Program-made: the position numbers and the translations under genes
The notes under the pieces: generated by a model
Told to the model about the DNA's origin: nothing
Databases searched by the model: none
What the model saw: the letters and a program-made list of their open reading frames with translations, nothing else
Assembly (NCBI RefSeq): GCF_000732605.1
Contig: NZ_JPME01000018.1
Location: 1-64,000, forward strand
Length of the DNA: 64,000 nucleotides
Direction of reading: 5' to 3'
From: Lacrimispora celerecrescens
Lineage (GTDB): Bacteria; Bacillota; Clostridia; Lachnospirales; Lachnospiraceae
Part shown: positions 28,777 to 38,203 of the stretch, piece after piece
How positions within the stretch are numbered: position 1 is the stretch's first letter
How the letters are laid out: every line of letters starts with the position of its first letter

Positions 28777-30348
28777 TTATCTCCTCTTTTCCTTTGCATA
28801 TTCTGTAGGCGTCTTCCCAGTTGCCTTTTTAAAGGCAAGGCTGAAATAATGGGGATCTGTGAATCCGGTCTTATCGGCGATCTGATAAGTTTTTAAGCTG
28901 GTAGTTTCCAGAAGTTCTCTGGCCTTTTCCATGCGGGTATCACTTAATACCTCTACGAAGCTCTTTCCGATGCATTCCCGGAACATGGCACTGAAACGGC
29001 TGGGACTCATGGCCAGATAGCTGCATATGGACTGAAGATTTAAAGAGCTCTCACCATAATGGCTTCTAATATAATCCACGGCCAGTACCGCCCGCTCATT
29101 TCCCTTCTTATCCTTTACCTCTGCCACGGCATCTACAAGTCCTCCGAACATCGCCTCCAAAGCTGACCGTTCTTCCTCCAGAGACTTTTTTCCGTCTATT
29201 TGCGAGATATATTTATTTACCTGCTCGTACGCCTCAAAGCCTTCCATACCCATTACCTCCAGCATGGACCTGGCCTCAGAGAGCGTATGAATGATGATGC
29301 TTTTGGCACGGTCCTTTTTTAAAAAGGATTCCTGTATCCGCATGCAGAGACTGAAAAGGGCCTCTCCGGCTATCCTTTTTTCTCCTTCCCGGACCGCGTT
29401 AAGTAAATTTTCCTGCAGTTTTTCCCATTCTTCAAAAACAGCCGCTTTCTCAGCCCTTTCCCTGTACAGAATGGCTCCCGCCTCCTGGCTGTAGCGGTAT
29501 TCCAGCATATCCTCTGCCTCCTCATAGGACAGATAGAGCTGCGCCGTACTGTTTACAGAACATCCGATTCCAATGGTAAGCCTGATTCCCATGCAATCTT
29601 TCACGCTGTCTGAAATTACTTGAAACAGCTTTTCTGCCTTTTCCCCCCAACGTTCATGAAAGTTCCCAAGCAGCAGAAAAACAAGCTGGTGGTCCAGTTT
29701 CTGAATCACATACCCAATACCTGATCTTCCAATGATTTCAGCTGCAATATTATAAACAGCAAAGCACAGAAGTTCTGCTGACTCCTTATCCTCTCCCCTG
29801 ATTTCCGCATCCCCGACAGCGACCATACACTTAGAACCACGAAGAGCAATGCCATAGGATTTAAGCTCTGTCTCCAGTTCAGCAGCAGAACTGTTCCCAC
29901 AGATCAGGCGCATCAGAAGCTTTGACTTTAAGACCTCTCTATTCCTCAGCAATTTTCTTCTTTCCCGGCTTTCCTGATCCAGCTTTTCGCGTATGCCGTC
30001 AAGGGCCTGTCCCAGCTCTACAAGAGAAAAAGGCTTCAGAATATACTCCCTTACCCGGTATTTTAAAGCCTGTTTGGCATATTCAAAATTATCATAGCCG
30101 CTTAATATGACCACACAGATATGCGGATATTCCCTGGAAATCAAGCGGCTTAGCTCCAGGCCATCCATATAAGGCATACAGATATCCGTCAGAACTACCT
30201 CTACCGGATTGTCACGGATATAATCCATGGCATCCTCCCCATGCTGAAAACACCCCTTCAGCTCAAATCCCCTGCTGCCCCAGTCCATGGTTTCCTTTAC
30301 TGCCTCACGGACTAAAAATTCATCATCAACAAGAACCACACGATACAT
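28777..30348 (-). CDS. Response regulator with AraC-type DNA-binding domain (YesN-like)
   Basis: A 523-residue regulator. The N-terminal receiver has the acidic pair VDDE at 7-10 and phospho-acceptor aspartate in VVLTDICMPYMDG; a long central helical/GGDEF-like region (about 180-400) follows; the C-terminal AraC domain carries MSPSRFSAMFRECIGKSFVE and DKTGFTDPHYFSLAFKKATGKTPTEY. ATG 30348 follows GGGGAAGG; the frame is open to 30492 but lacks a better start. It probably activates the downstream sugar ABC operon. Confidence 0.9.
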   Translation of the reverse strand: MYRVVLVDDEFLVREAVKETMDWGSRGFELKGCFQHGEDAMDYIRDNPVEVVLTDICMPYMDGLELSRLISREYPHICVVILSGYDNFEYAKQALKYRVREYILKPFSLVELGQALDGIREKLDQESRERRKLLRNREVLKSKLLMRLICGNSSAAELETELKSYGIALRGSKCMVAVGDAEIRGEDKESAELLCFAVYNIAAEIIGRSGIGYVIQKLDHQLVFLLLGNFHERWGEKAEKLFQVISDSVKDCMGIRLTIGIGCSVNSTAQLYLSYEEAEDMLEYRYSQEAGAILYRERAEKAAVFEEWEKLQENLLNAVREGEKRIAGEALFSLCMRIQESFLKKDRAKSIIIHTLSEARSMLEVMGMEGFEAYEQVNKYISQIDGKKSLEEERSALEAMFGGLVDAVAEVKDKKGNERAVLAVDYIRSHYGESSLNLQSICSYLAMSPSRFSAMFRECIGKSFVEVLSDTRMEKARELLETTSLKTYQIADKTGFTDPHYFSLAFKKATGKTPTEYAKEKRR

Positions 30349-30410
30349 AAACCTTCCCCATTTCTGACTCTCATTATAATACACAGTGCTTCTTTTGCCT
30401 AGAAAAAAAC

Positions 30411-30442
30411 AAGGCTTAAGCAGACGAATCCTCTTAAGCCTT
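30411..30442. terminator. Bidirectional terminator upstream of the YesN operon
   Basis: AAGGCTTAAG and CTTAAGCCTT form a perfect 10-bp stem with a 12-base loop. It is flanked by A-rich sequence on the left and TTTTTT on the right after TGG. Confidence 0.7.
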
Positions 30443-30845
30443 TGGTTTTTTGCTATTCTGTTATTTTTGATCCACGTCCATGATTTCCACACCTTAGAAC
30501 CAGTAAGAAGTTACAGCAAGAGTGATATCCACTCCTAATTTTTAAACTGGTCTGCACAGGTTGCACTTTCTGATACTCTTTTGATGACAGTTTCTGAATT
30601 TATTACAATTACCGGTTCGCTGTTACTGTAGAGAATATTCTCCTCAAAAGTCTACTTTCCCCAAGTATATTCGTAATTTGATTCTTCCTAAATAATATTT
30701 TAATATTTCTATTATACTATTACCGTCACTTTGTTTCTTGTGATTTAATAGCAAAAAACATAATAATATTCATGTTTTCACCTAATAATGCCAAAAAATA
30801 GAAAGAAGGGCTTACACTATTTTAACCTCAATGAACAAAATGAAC

Positions 30846-30871
30846 AAAACCCAGCATTAACCCTGGGTTTT
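30846..30871 (-). terminator. Terminator after the GH43 gene
   Basis: AAAACCCAG and CTGGGTTTT form a 9-bp stem with an 8-base loop. On the minus strand it is followed by a T-rich stretch, about 90 bases beyond the GH43 stop. Confidence 0.65.
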
Positions 30872-30963
30872 GTCATTCATTTTTATCGGGTGGGCAAAAA
30901 TCAACTCGATTTAATTAAAAAGTCAAAAGGAATTTATGGATGCAAGAGTTCTTCTTGTATTAC

Positions 30964-32595
30964 TTATGAAATATCTTCGTATTCAAAAAAATCAAAATCC
31001 GCATAATGTTGGTGAAACATTCGATCTGCACAGGTCATACCTACAAATGTTCCTGTAAACTCTCCATATTTACAATATTCATCTGAAAACTTCGTAGTAT
31101 CAAACTCTTTGCCAATACGAAAATACTCTTCTCCATCGTAACTCCATTCAAAGAAGGTCTTACGGTTTTCAATTCGAAGCCGGAAATAAAGAGGCACATC
31201 CTTTACCGGAATTCTAGTATCCAGATACTCTGTTCTTGTTCCGTTTTCCAACTGTATCACGGAAATAGCACTTTGTCCCAATGTCTGACTATAATATTTT
31301 CTTAAATTGATATAATTCATATTATCATAATACAGAATTAATCCTGCACTATGCTGATATATCTCAGGCTTAAATTCCATTTTAGTGGTTATGACTGCAT
31401 TTACTGAGGTTAACTTTCTGGCAAGAATGCTCACTTTGTTTAATGAAGTTCTGGATTCCTGACCTCGGATACGCACATATCCCGGCCTTGCTTTGACATC
31501 CGTAAAGCTTTCCGGTGAAATCCTTGGTGCATAATACTGGATTCCTAATGTATCACTGTTAAAATCATCAAAGTCCGGGATCTGTGGCATCGGATATTCC
31601 GGAAGCTTACTTTCTTCAAAACTTTCTTTTGCAAGATTGCTTTGATCTGCCATCCGCAGCCACCCATCATCTGTCCACATCATTTTCTGCATGGCTGTTT
31701 CTCTTCCCAGCGTGCACCGCAGCTCTGGTACAAATGGTCTGGCTGTTAAGTGTACCAGATAAACTTCTCCCAATTCATTTTCCACGTAGCTTCCATGCCC
31801 TGATTTTTGCAGCATTGACTCCGGATTGTAATATTTCGGTTTCAAATGATCCGGATCTTTTCTTTCGTTAAACTCTCCGGGAATAGAAGTCACGATTGGA
31901 TTCTTGGGATCTTTTTCATAAGGACCCCAGACATTTTCTGAACGTCCCATTGTTACGCTGTGACCATACCCTGTACCGCCTTCCGCACACATAATATAAT
32001 AAATTCCTTTGCGCTTATACAGATGCGGTGCTTCAATGCAGCCCCTGTCTGTCCCCCCCTGCCAGAAACGTTTGGGATAACCGATAATCTTCTTTTCAAC
32101 AGGGGAATACTCTGCAATACAGACTGCCCCCGGCTTTTCATATCCTTCCCTTGTCTCCCATTCCAGTGAAACAATATATTTTTTCCCGTTATCCTCATGG
32201 AGGATGGACGCATCAAAGCCTGCCGAATGAAGATAGATTGGTTCACTCCATGGACCCTTTATATCACTGGCTGTAATCAAATAGTTATCGACATCGAAAT
32301 ATCTTGCGTTCATAGAATTCATAACACCGTAGATCACATAGAACAGCTTCTCTTCTTCGCAATATGTCAAGCATGGTGCCCAGATTCCTTTCGCAGACGG
32401 TAATTTTCTAATATCTGCCTGTTCTTCACTGCGAATGACATGAGTATACAATTCCCAGTTTTTTAAATCTTTTGAATGATATATGGGAAGCGACGGCATC
32501 CATTCAAAAGAAGATACTATGACAAAATAATCATCTCCGGCCTTGCAGATACAGGGATCGGGATTAAATCCTGGAAATATTGGATTTTTCATCAT
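30964..32595 (-). CDS. Glycoside hydrolase family 43, beta-xylosidase-like
   Basis: A 543-residue intracellular-type enzyme without a signal peptide. The N-terminal five-bladed propeller opens NPIFPGFNPDPCICKAGDDYF, with the catalytic-base aspartate in NPDP. SAGFDASILHEDNGKKY gives the transition-state aspartate and RGCIEAPHLYKRKGIYY the general-acid glutamate. A C-terminal beta-sandwich (about 330-540) is typical of GH43_11/12 xylosidases. The frame is open to an ATG at 32607, but that ATG directly abuts AAGGAG, so the ATG at 32595 is preferred. It is last in the operon after GH5. Confidence 0.85.
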   Translation of the reverse strand: MMKNPIFPGFNPDPCICKAGDDYFVIVSSFEWMPSLPIYHSKDLKNWELYTHVIRSEEQADIRKLPSAKGIWAPCLTYCEEEKLFYVIYGVMNSMNARYFDVDNYLITASDIKGPWSEPIYLHSAGFDASILHEDNGKKYIVSLEWETREGYEKPGAVCIAEYSPVEKKIIGYPKRFWQGGTDRGCIEAPHLYKRKGIYYIMCAEGGTGYGHSVTMGRSENVWGPYEKDPKNPIVTSIPGEFNERKDPDHLKPKYYNPESMLQKSGHGSYVENELGEVYLVHLTARPFVPELRCTLGRETAMQKMMWTDDGWLRMADQSNLAKESFEESKLPEYPMPQIPDFDDFNSDTLGIQYYAPRISPESFTDVKARPGYVRIRGQESRTSLNKVSILARKLTSVNAVITTKMEFKPEIYQHSAGLILYYDNMNYINLRKYYSQTLGQSAISVIQLENGTRTEYLDTRIPVKDVPLYFRLRIENRKTFFEWSYDGEEYFRIGKEFDTTKFSDEYCKYGEFTGTFVGMTCADRMFHQHYADFDFFEYEDIS

Positions 32596-32615
32596 ATGAT
32601 TCGCCATCTCCTTCT

Positions 32616-33788
32616 TTATACATGTTCAACGGGAAACCACCCCTGAGCTGCTGATTTGCCAAAATCCCAGGAATCCCAGCCAATCCATACCGGTTCATTG
32701 ACTGTATCCAGCAACAGCTTATAATTCCAGTAAAAATATCCTTTTCCGCAATTCCATGCATCCAACTGTACTTTTGCAAGTTCCTCATAGATTTCCTTTT
32801 TTTCCTCAGGCGTATAAGATTCCTTTTCCACCCCTTCTATGCCATTAAGTACCGATTGTCCGCCTTTGGTGTCATGGCCGCATACAAGCGAATTAAACAA
32901 GCACCATTCTCCGCAAATGACAGAACAATACTGCGCCATCTCTTTGATGGATGCCTCATATTTTTCTTTCACATAAGTGACATATCCTTCCACATTTTGC
33001 GGACAACCGTCTATTTCTGCCATCATCAGATATTGGTGGGTATCCAAAATAATATTTTCAAACTCTTCTTTTTGCATGAAATCCTTCCAGACGGAAAAAT
33101 TAAATCCATCATGAAATACTACCGCCTTTTCTGCCGTCATATGTTTCCGAATCCGCCCATACGCTTCTGTATAGAATTGTTTGAGAAACTCCATGGGAAC
33201 CGGAGCGTTATTCTTTGCCATTTCCTTATCTACCGGCTTGTACCTTTCCTCTATATTGAAAGAGTCCCATGCCGCTTCTGTTAATGGTTCATTGACAGGT
33301 TCAATGCCAAGAAGACCTTTTCTATTTCCATATCGTTCTGCTAATTTTTCCAAAAGGTCTAATGTGAATTCCACATTTTCTCTGCTGCTTGCCCAAGTAC
33401 ACACCCCGGATAATCCACCATTATCAAATCCATTCTGGCTGCCTGGCACGGTATGTAAGTCAATCAAAATCTGCAATTCATACTTTTCTGCCCAGCCAAA
33501 TGCTTTATCCAGTTCTTCAATACAACCAATAAAAGGGGGGCAATCACCAAATATAAAATAGGGAACCGGTATTCTAACAGCATTCATATGGTGAGATTTA
33601 ATAATTGCAAAATCCCTTTCCGTGATATACTCACTGCGATGCACCTTTATTCTTGCCTCATACACTTCTTTGGACAGCTGTCTGGGAAGATAATATTCAT
33701 CTTCAGCTGTTGTTCCGGCAAATAATGCTGGACTCATCCATTTCTCCAGCACCAGCCAATTTCCAAGATTTACGCCTTTTATCTGCAT
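32616..33788 (-). CDS. Glycoside hydrolase family 5 (cellulase/exo-beta-glucanase type)
   Basis: A 390-residue cytosolic TIM-barrel hydrolase. It starts GVNLGNWLVLEKWMSP, as in GH5 exo-1,3-glucanase-like enzymes. The acid/base glutamate lies in GIEPVNEP and the nucleophile in VICGEWCLFNS. HTVPGSQNGFDNGG is a substrate-cleft segment typical of the same group. The lack of a signal peptide suggests it acts on imported oligosaccharides. It lies between the HPr-like and GH43 genes in one minus-strand operon. Confidence 0.85.
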   Translation of the reverse strand: MQIKGVNLGNWLVLEKWMSPALFAGTTAEDEYYLPRQLSKEVYEARIKVHRSEYITERDFAIIKSHHMNAVRIPVPYFIFGDCPPFIGCIEELDKAFGWAEKYELQILIDLHTVPGSQNGFDNGGLSGVCTWASSRENVEFTLDLLEKLAERYGNRKGLLGIEPVNEPLTEAAWDSFNIEERYKPVDKEMAKNNAPVPMEFLKQFYTEAYGRIRKHMTAEKAVVFHDGFNFSVWKDFMQKEEFENIILDTHQYLMMAEIDGCPQNVEGYVTYVKEKYEASIKEMAQYCSVICGEWCLFNSLVCGHDTKGGQSVLNGIEGVEKESYTPEEKKEIYEELAKVQLDAWNCGKGYFYWNYKLLLDTVNEPVWIGWDSWDFGKSAAQGWFPVEHV

Positions 33789-33810
33789 TGTTCTCCTCTC
33801 CTTCTTCTAT

Positions 33811-34041
33811 TTACTTAACAAGGAAATCTTTGAATTTTTCTGTCACTTCTATATCATCATCACTATCCACTAGTAATGTCAGCGGCTGCTCCAAATCCAA
33901 ACTGAAAATTCCCATAATAGATTTTGCATCTACATAATATTTTCCCGTCTGTAGATCTACATCACAGCTATATTTTGAACATATATGATTAAACTTCTCT
34001 ACTTCTTTCATGCTGTTTAATTTTACACTTTTTTTAATCAA
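33811..34041 (-). CDS. HPr/Crh-like protein lacking the catalytic histidine
   Basis: A 76-residue protein that aligns with HPr through SKYSCDVDL and the KSIMG loop. Ser41 matches the regulatory Ser46 of HPr, but the position of His15 is occupied by Ser10, so it cannot pass phosphate in the PTS. In Bacillus the His-less homologue Crh serves as a CcpA corepressor. Translation starts at TTG with AGGAGG upstream. Its location inside a GPH transporter/glycosidase operon suggests a local regulatory role. Confidence 0.7.
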   Translation of the reverse strand: MIKKSVKLNSMKEVEKFNHICSKYSCDVDLQTGKYYVDAKSIMGIFSLDLEQPLTLLVDSDDDIEVTEKFKDFLVK

Positions 34042-34068
34042 ATCTTTACCTCCTGTGATTTTCTATAT

Positions 34069-35439
34069 TTATTTGGCCGCACGTTCTTTTAAGTCTGCAA
34101 TAATTCCATCAAATTCTTTATCCAGTTTCCAGAACTTCATAATAATCAATCCGATTACATATACCCCTATTGGTATTAATACAAAGCAGATACGAATAGA
34201 AAACAGTGCGGAAGCGGACTGTACTGCCGCTCCTCCTATGTATCCTCCCGCTGCCAGAATCCATCCAAGCATTGCAGAACCAAGGCCGCTTCCAACCTTG
34301 TACCCGAAACTGCAGGCGCTGTTCACCAATCCGGCTGTCCGGTATCCTGTCTTCCACTCTCCATAATCAATGGTATCTGATACCATTGCCCACATGGTAG
34401 CTCCGCCACAGGCTCCGCCGATACCGCGAATAATACTGGAAATGATTATTAACGCTGCGGAACCGCCTGAATAACTGAGAACCAGCATTCCTACAATACT
34501 TACAACTAACCCTGCCGCAAATACATTTCTTTTTCCAAATCTCTTTACAAAGTTTGCGATAAGAAACATACAAACAATCTGAGCTACATTCATTGTGCTG
34601 TTAATGGTTGCTACCAAATTAGAATCGCCAAGAATTTCTCTTGCAAAATAGACAGTTGCCCCTCCACTGATCGAAAGATTCAGAAAGAAAATGGCAAGTA
34701 ATACCGTAATCATAATCCAATACTTATTTTTTAATAGTGCTTTAATTCCTTCTTTAAATGAGACGACAGTTTCTTCCCCTGTTTTCTCTTCCTCTACCGT
34801 TTTTACTCTTTCCTTCGTGCCAAAGAAATTAATTAAAAATGCAACCACTGACAATAACCCTAACACACAAAATGTCTTTGTCCAGGCACTGGCATTATTA
34901 CCAAAGAATTCCACTAACGGCAAGGTAAACGTATTAATGATCAATGTTCCTGCTGTTGCAAGCAGGTTTCGGAAAATACTGAGTACGGAACGTTCATATG
35001 GATCTTGTGTCATTAACGCATTTAATGTAGAATACGGAACATTAATTGCAGTATAGATAACGGTAGAAGCCAAATTATATGTAATAAATACATACACTAA
35101 TTTAGGTGTCTGTGCCCATCCCGTGGGTACTGAAAACAATAAAACTCCCGACACTGCAAATGGGATGCACATTCTTAACAGCCAAGGTCTTGCTTTCCCA
35201 AAACGAGATTTTGTTCTATCTACAATCACCCCCATAATAATATCACTGATTCCGTCAAAAACTCTTGATACAAGCATAATCGTTCCTACAGCCGCTGCAC
35301 TTACCCCAGCATAATCCGTGTAATAGAATAACAGAAAAGCCGTCATTGAAGTGTAAATTATATTACACCCGAAATCTCCACACCCATAGGAAAAACGCTC
35401 CACGAATCTTCGCAAAGTTAATTTTGTCTTTATTTCCAT
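34069..35439 (-). CDS. GPH-family (MelB-type) glycoside transporter
   Basis: A 456-residue, 12-helix cation-symporter. Family features include RFSYGCGDFGCN at the N-terminus, VFDGISDIIMGVIVDRTKSRFGKARPWLL after helix 2, and GIGGACGGATMWAMVSDTIDYGEWKTG in the second half. ATG 35439 with AAGGAG is chosen; an upstream in-frame extension is A/T-rich and unlikely. It is first gene of the operon and presumably imports the oligosaccharide that GH5 and GH43 degrade. TTGCAAACGTTTTTG upstream (minus strand, about 35460-35475) is a weak cre-like site. Confidence 0.9.
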   Translation of the reverse strand: MEIKTKLTLRRFVERFSYGCGDFGCNIIYTSMTAFLLFYYTDYAGVSAAAVGTIMLVSRVFDGISDIIMGVIVDRTKSRFGKARPWLLRMCIPFAVSGVLLFSVPTGWAQTPKLVYVFITYNLASTVIYTAINVPYSTLNALMTQDPYERSVLSIFRNLLATAGTLIINTFTLPLVEFFGNNASAWTKTFCVLGLLSVVAFLINFFGTKERVKTVEEEKTGEETVVSFKEGIKALLKNKYWIMITVLLAIFFLNLSISGGATVYFAREILGDSNLVATINSTMNVAQIVCMFLIANFVKRFGKRNVFAAGLVVSIVGMLVLSYSGGSAALIIISSIIRGIGGACGGATMWAMVSDTIDYGEWKTGYRTAGLVNSACSFGYKVGSGLGSAMLGWILAAGGYIGGAAVQSASALFSIRICFVLIPIGVYVIGLIIMKFWKLDKEFDGIIADLKERAAK

Positions 35440-35681
35440 AATTTTCTCCTTACTTTTACAAAAACGTTTGCAATAAAAGTCTATATAAAATTCGGCGCGC
35501 TTTATATTATGCTTAAAATATATCATAAGTATTTTTTTCATCATAGATTTTATCTTGACGATAAGGTAGGTCAATATTGACTTTTTCCCTTCATGTATTA
35601 TACTTAATTTGAATCCATACAGAACCGGATAGATATCAAGGAAAACAAATTATCATAACTTAGTTTGGGAAAGGCGCCTAT

Positions 35682-36545
35682 ATGAAAGAACCAGCAGAAC
35701 AGCTTCGCATACACGAATATGTGGAAATACCGTCTACAAAAGATATTTATTTTAAACATTATTTTGATCAGGGGCGTCTGGTATCTAATCACTGGCACAA
35801 TGAAGTGGAGATTATTTATTTGTTAAAAGGAAATCTGGATGTTTCCATTGGCAGCAAGACCTTGCATTATCAGGAAAGCGACCTTGTTCTTATTAATTCC
35901 AAAGTAGTTCATTCAACCGTATGTACAGCACCTAATGAATCTATATTGGTGCAAATCCCTTACACTTTTTTAAAACGGTATATACCGGACATCGATAGAT
36001 ATATGTTTTATATAGACTGTTTTTCTACAAATCCGATTGTCCAGACAAAAATTTCCCAACTAAAAGAAACGCTAAAAAAAATGCTCATTGTTACAGAATA
36101 TCACCCTGAAGGAGAATGGTTACACTTCGGGTCCCTTCTATTTGAATTGCTATATTTTCTATACCACGATTTTAAAATTACAGATCCTCAAGCCGGATTT
36201 CAACAACAAGCGAAAAGTCTAAACAAATTGGATTCTGTATTAGATTACACGCAAAAGCATTACAGCAAATCGATTTCTCTAGATGAAATTGCTGATATTG
36301 CAGGATTCCAGTCCCAATATTTTTGCCGTTTGTTTAAAAAAAATATGGGGGTGACTTACCTGCAATATCTAAACGAAATCCGCTTATCACACATTTATCA
36401 GGATTTAATTACAACTGAACTTCCGATCCAGGAAATATTGGAGCTTCATGGATTTACCAATTATAAATTATTTCGAAAAGTATTTGCTCAGAAATTCCAT
36501 ATGACACCTTCAGAGATCAGAAATTTACAAGGTGAAATGCAATAA
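35682..36545 (+). CDS. AraC-family regulator of the glycoside operon
   Basis: A 287-residue protein. The N-terminal cupin has HWHNEVEIIYLLKGNLDVSIG and ESDLVLINSKVVHS; the C-terminal helix-turn-helix pair is ISLDEIADIAGFQSQYFCRLFKKNMG and PIQEILELHGFTNYKLFRKVFAQKF. It is divergent from the GPH transporter with a 242-base shared control region, so it most likely activates that operon in response to the imported sugar. Confidence 0.88.
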   Translation: MKEPAEQLRIHEYVEIPSTKDIYFKHYFDQGRLVSNHWHNEVEIIYLLKGNLDVSIGSKTLHYQESDLVLINSKVVHSTVCTAPNESILVQIPYTFLKRYIPDIDRYMFYIDCFSTNPIVQTKISQLKETLKKMLIVTEYHPEGEWLHFGSLLFELLYFLYHDFKITDPQAGFQQQAKSLNKLDSVLDYTQKHYSKSISLDEIADIAGFQSQYFCRLFKKNMGVTYLQYLNEIRLSHIYQDLITTELPIQEILELHGFTNYKLFRKVFAQKFHMTPSEIRNLQGEMQ

Positions 36546-36589
36546 TAACTATACTTCCAAGTTAGAGCCCGCCCATGCCAAGCAAACCC

Positions 36590-36639
36590 AAAAAGCGAGC
36601 CGCTTTGCACTGCTCTCGCAGCGCCACGGCTCGCTTTTT
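36590..36639. terminator. Strong bidirectional terminator
   Basis: AAAAAGCGAGCCG and CGGCTCGCTTTTT form a perfect 13-bp stem around a 24-base loop. It separates the AraC gene from the convergent DsbA-like gene. Confidence 0.85.
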
Positions 36640-36664
36640 GTTATATATCAGAAACTAAAAGTTG

Positions 36665-37360
36665 TTAATCGCAATTTATTTTACCGTTGTCCAATCGGCA
36701 GGCTGCACCTTCAGAGGCGATTTTTTCTTTAGATTCTGCAACACCTCGGACAGCTTTTATAATTTGTGTTAGTGGCTGTGCACCATTGATTTGATATTTT
36801 CCATCTAAAATGAGGCATGGAACTCCATTGATGCCATATTGATTTGCAAGAAGTAAGTCTTTCTCCACCGCTTCTTTTGTATCACCACTGTTATAATATT
36901 GCTCCCATTTCGTAAAGTCTATGCCACTTTGCCTGATGCATTCGTTAATGATATCCAGATCCTCAATGTTGTGATTTTGTACGAATAAGGCATTTTGCAG
37001 GGCGTCAAAAACGTCCCAATATCCTGCGTCGCCTGCAGTGAAGTATGCCGCTTTACATGCAGTAAGTGCTTTCATGGAAGCCGGGAATGGAAATTCTGCC
37101 TTATGCATTCCAGAGATGTTAAACCTATGCAGGTCATCATTTTGATTTGCCTGTTCCCAGTGGCTCAGAATTTCGATCTTAGCCGCTGCTCTTGAACCAA
37201 ACATCGCCTCAAAGTCGCGTTCCGATTTGACCAATGCATAAGATCGATGCACGATTTGCGCTTCTGGCATCATTTTTTGTAGCTGGCGCATCCGATATGA
37301 CATTGGGAAGCAAAAGCTGCATATTACATCATGGAAAAACTCTATAGTCACATCTTTCAT
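36665..37360 (-). CDS. DsbA-family oxidoreductase (FrnE-like)
   Basis: A 231-residue thioredoxin-fold protein. The active site FFHDVICSFCFPMSYRM has a CSFC motif near residues 15-18. GINGVPCLILDGKY carries the cis-proline, and the helical insertion is of FrnE size. There is no signal peptide, so it is cytosolic. FrnE-like proteins act as thiol isomerases or in polyketide pathways; the role here is unknown. AAGGAG precedes the ATG. Confidence 0.88.
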   Translation of the reverse strand: MKDVTIEFFHDVICSFCFPMSYRMRQLQKMMPEAQIVHRSYALVKSERDFEAMFGSRAAAKIEILSHWEQANQNDDLHRFNISGMHKAEFPFPASMKALTACKAAYFTAGDAGYWDVFDALQNALFVQNHNIEDLDIINECIRQSGIDFTKWEQYYNSGDTKEAVEKDLLLANQYGINGVPCLILDGKYQINGAQPLTQIIKAVRGVAESKEKIASEGAACRLDNGKINCD

Positions 37361-37478
37361 AATAACACTCCTTATCTCTTCTATTTCATAGTATGAACAA
37401 TATCCATTCAGTTCTTTGTATTTCTTTATCTATATACTCTTCTATTCTAGTAAAAAATACTACATCGCTTATTTCTAA

Positions 37479-37559
37479 TTATTGAAATTGTACCAGCTTT
37501 GCATTTGGACCATTGGCTGCTATAAACTGTTGAATTGCAGTTCTAATATTTGTATTCAT
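37479..37559 (-). CDS. Possible 26-residue peptide
   Basis: ATG 37559 follows GGGAGGACA and the frame reads MNTNIRTAIQQFIAANGPNAKLVQFQ before TAA. It is amphipathic at the start. It could be a small gene or the beginning of a truncated one. It lies 19 bases downstream of the DUF1413 gene on the same strand. Confidence 0.35.
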   Translation of the reverse strand: MNTNIRTAIQQFIAANGPNAKLVQFQ

Positions 37560-37578
37560 ATCATTGTCCTCCCTTTTA

Positions 37579-37923
37579 TTATATCATCTTATACTGTGCT
37601 CGACGCCCACAATCCACCATCTTTTCAAATTGGATTATATTCGGATATTCATCTTTTACGTAATTAAAAAATTGCTTTCCAAAAACTCCTGCAACACCTC
37701 GCCCAATTGTCCACTCATTTCCATAAAGTTCAGGAAGCGTAAAAGAATCGCCAGGCTTGTACTGCTTCAGAGCTCTTTTTACAGCCTCTGCTGGCGTAAA
37801 GATTGTAGTTAAATTAAACAACTTATTACGAATGCAATCTTGAATGGATATCCCATCCTGCTTTGCCATCTCTTCTAACTTCTGATAATATTCTTCATTT
37901 AATGAGAATTTGATTGTTGGCAT
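37579..37923 (-). CDS. DUF1413-domain protein
   Basis: A 114-residue protein. An N-terminal MPTIKFSLNEEYYQKLEEMAKQDG segment looks like a ribbon-helix-helix-type dimer domain, and the C-terminal GDSFTLPELYGNEWTIGRGVAGVFGKQFFNYV is the DUF1413 region. ATG 37923 has AGGAG upstream; the open frame continues to 38058 without a comparable start. Such proteins can be antitoxin-like or transcriptional regulators, but no partner toxin is evident next to it. Confidence 0.65.
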   Translation of the reverse strand: MPTIKFSLNEEYYQKLEEMAKQDGISIQDCIRNKLFNLTTIFTPAEAVKRALKQYKPGDSFTLPELYGNEWTIGRGVAGVFGKQFFNYVKDEYPNIIQFEKMVDCGRRAQYKMI

Positions 37924-38078
37924 ATCTGCTTCTCCTAATCTAATTTGTTGATTGTTTACATTTTTATTGGCAATGATTTTGTTTTCTGTCTTATCTCTCT
38001 GATACAATGCAGGTCCATGCATGAATATATAATACTCCGCAGGTCCCTGTTCTGTCAATAGATTTTCTGTTAAATAAA

Positions 38079-38105
38079 GACCGACCAGTACTTTTACCAG
38101 TCGGC
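38079..38105 (-). terminator. Terminator after the DUF4489 gene
   Basis: CCGAC/GTCGG with an inner GTA/TAC forms a hairpin which on the minus strand is followed by TTTATTT. It lies 100 bases beyond the DUF4489 stop. Confidence 0.55.
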
Positions 38106-38203
38106 CAAAATCTTTCTATTCATTATATACCACTTTGCCATTTTACCTTCTCCACAAACAATCTACTTTATCACAATATTGTAGAGATGAATTATAAACA
38201 TAC

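Larger units (their letters stand above)
30349..30963. other. Intergenic region with two terminators and an unassigned open stretch
   Basis: Besides the two hairpins listed separately, a possible -10 TATAAT for the YesN operon lies at 30372-30377 (minus). A minus-strand open stretch at about 30652-30536 reads SEPVIVINSETVIKRVSESATCADQF without a start codon; it may be the tail of a decayed gene I cannot name. Nothing else was recognised. Confidence 0.4.

Noticed and set aside
30788-31006. A plus-strand open frame of 72 codons before the GH43 gene
   Set aside because: It spans the terminator hairpin and the antisense end of GH43 and lacks a ribosome-binding site.
35455-35480. CcpA cre site in front of the GPH transporter
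   Set aside because: TTGCAAACGTTTTTG deviates from the cre consensus at two or three positions; too weak to list as a feature.
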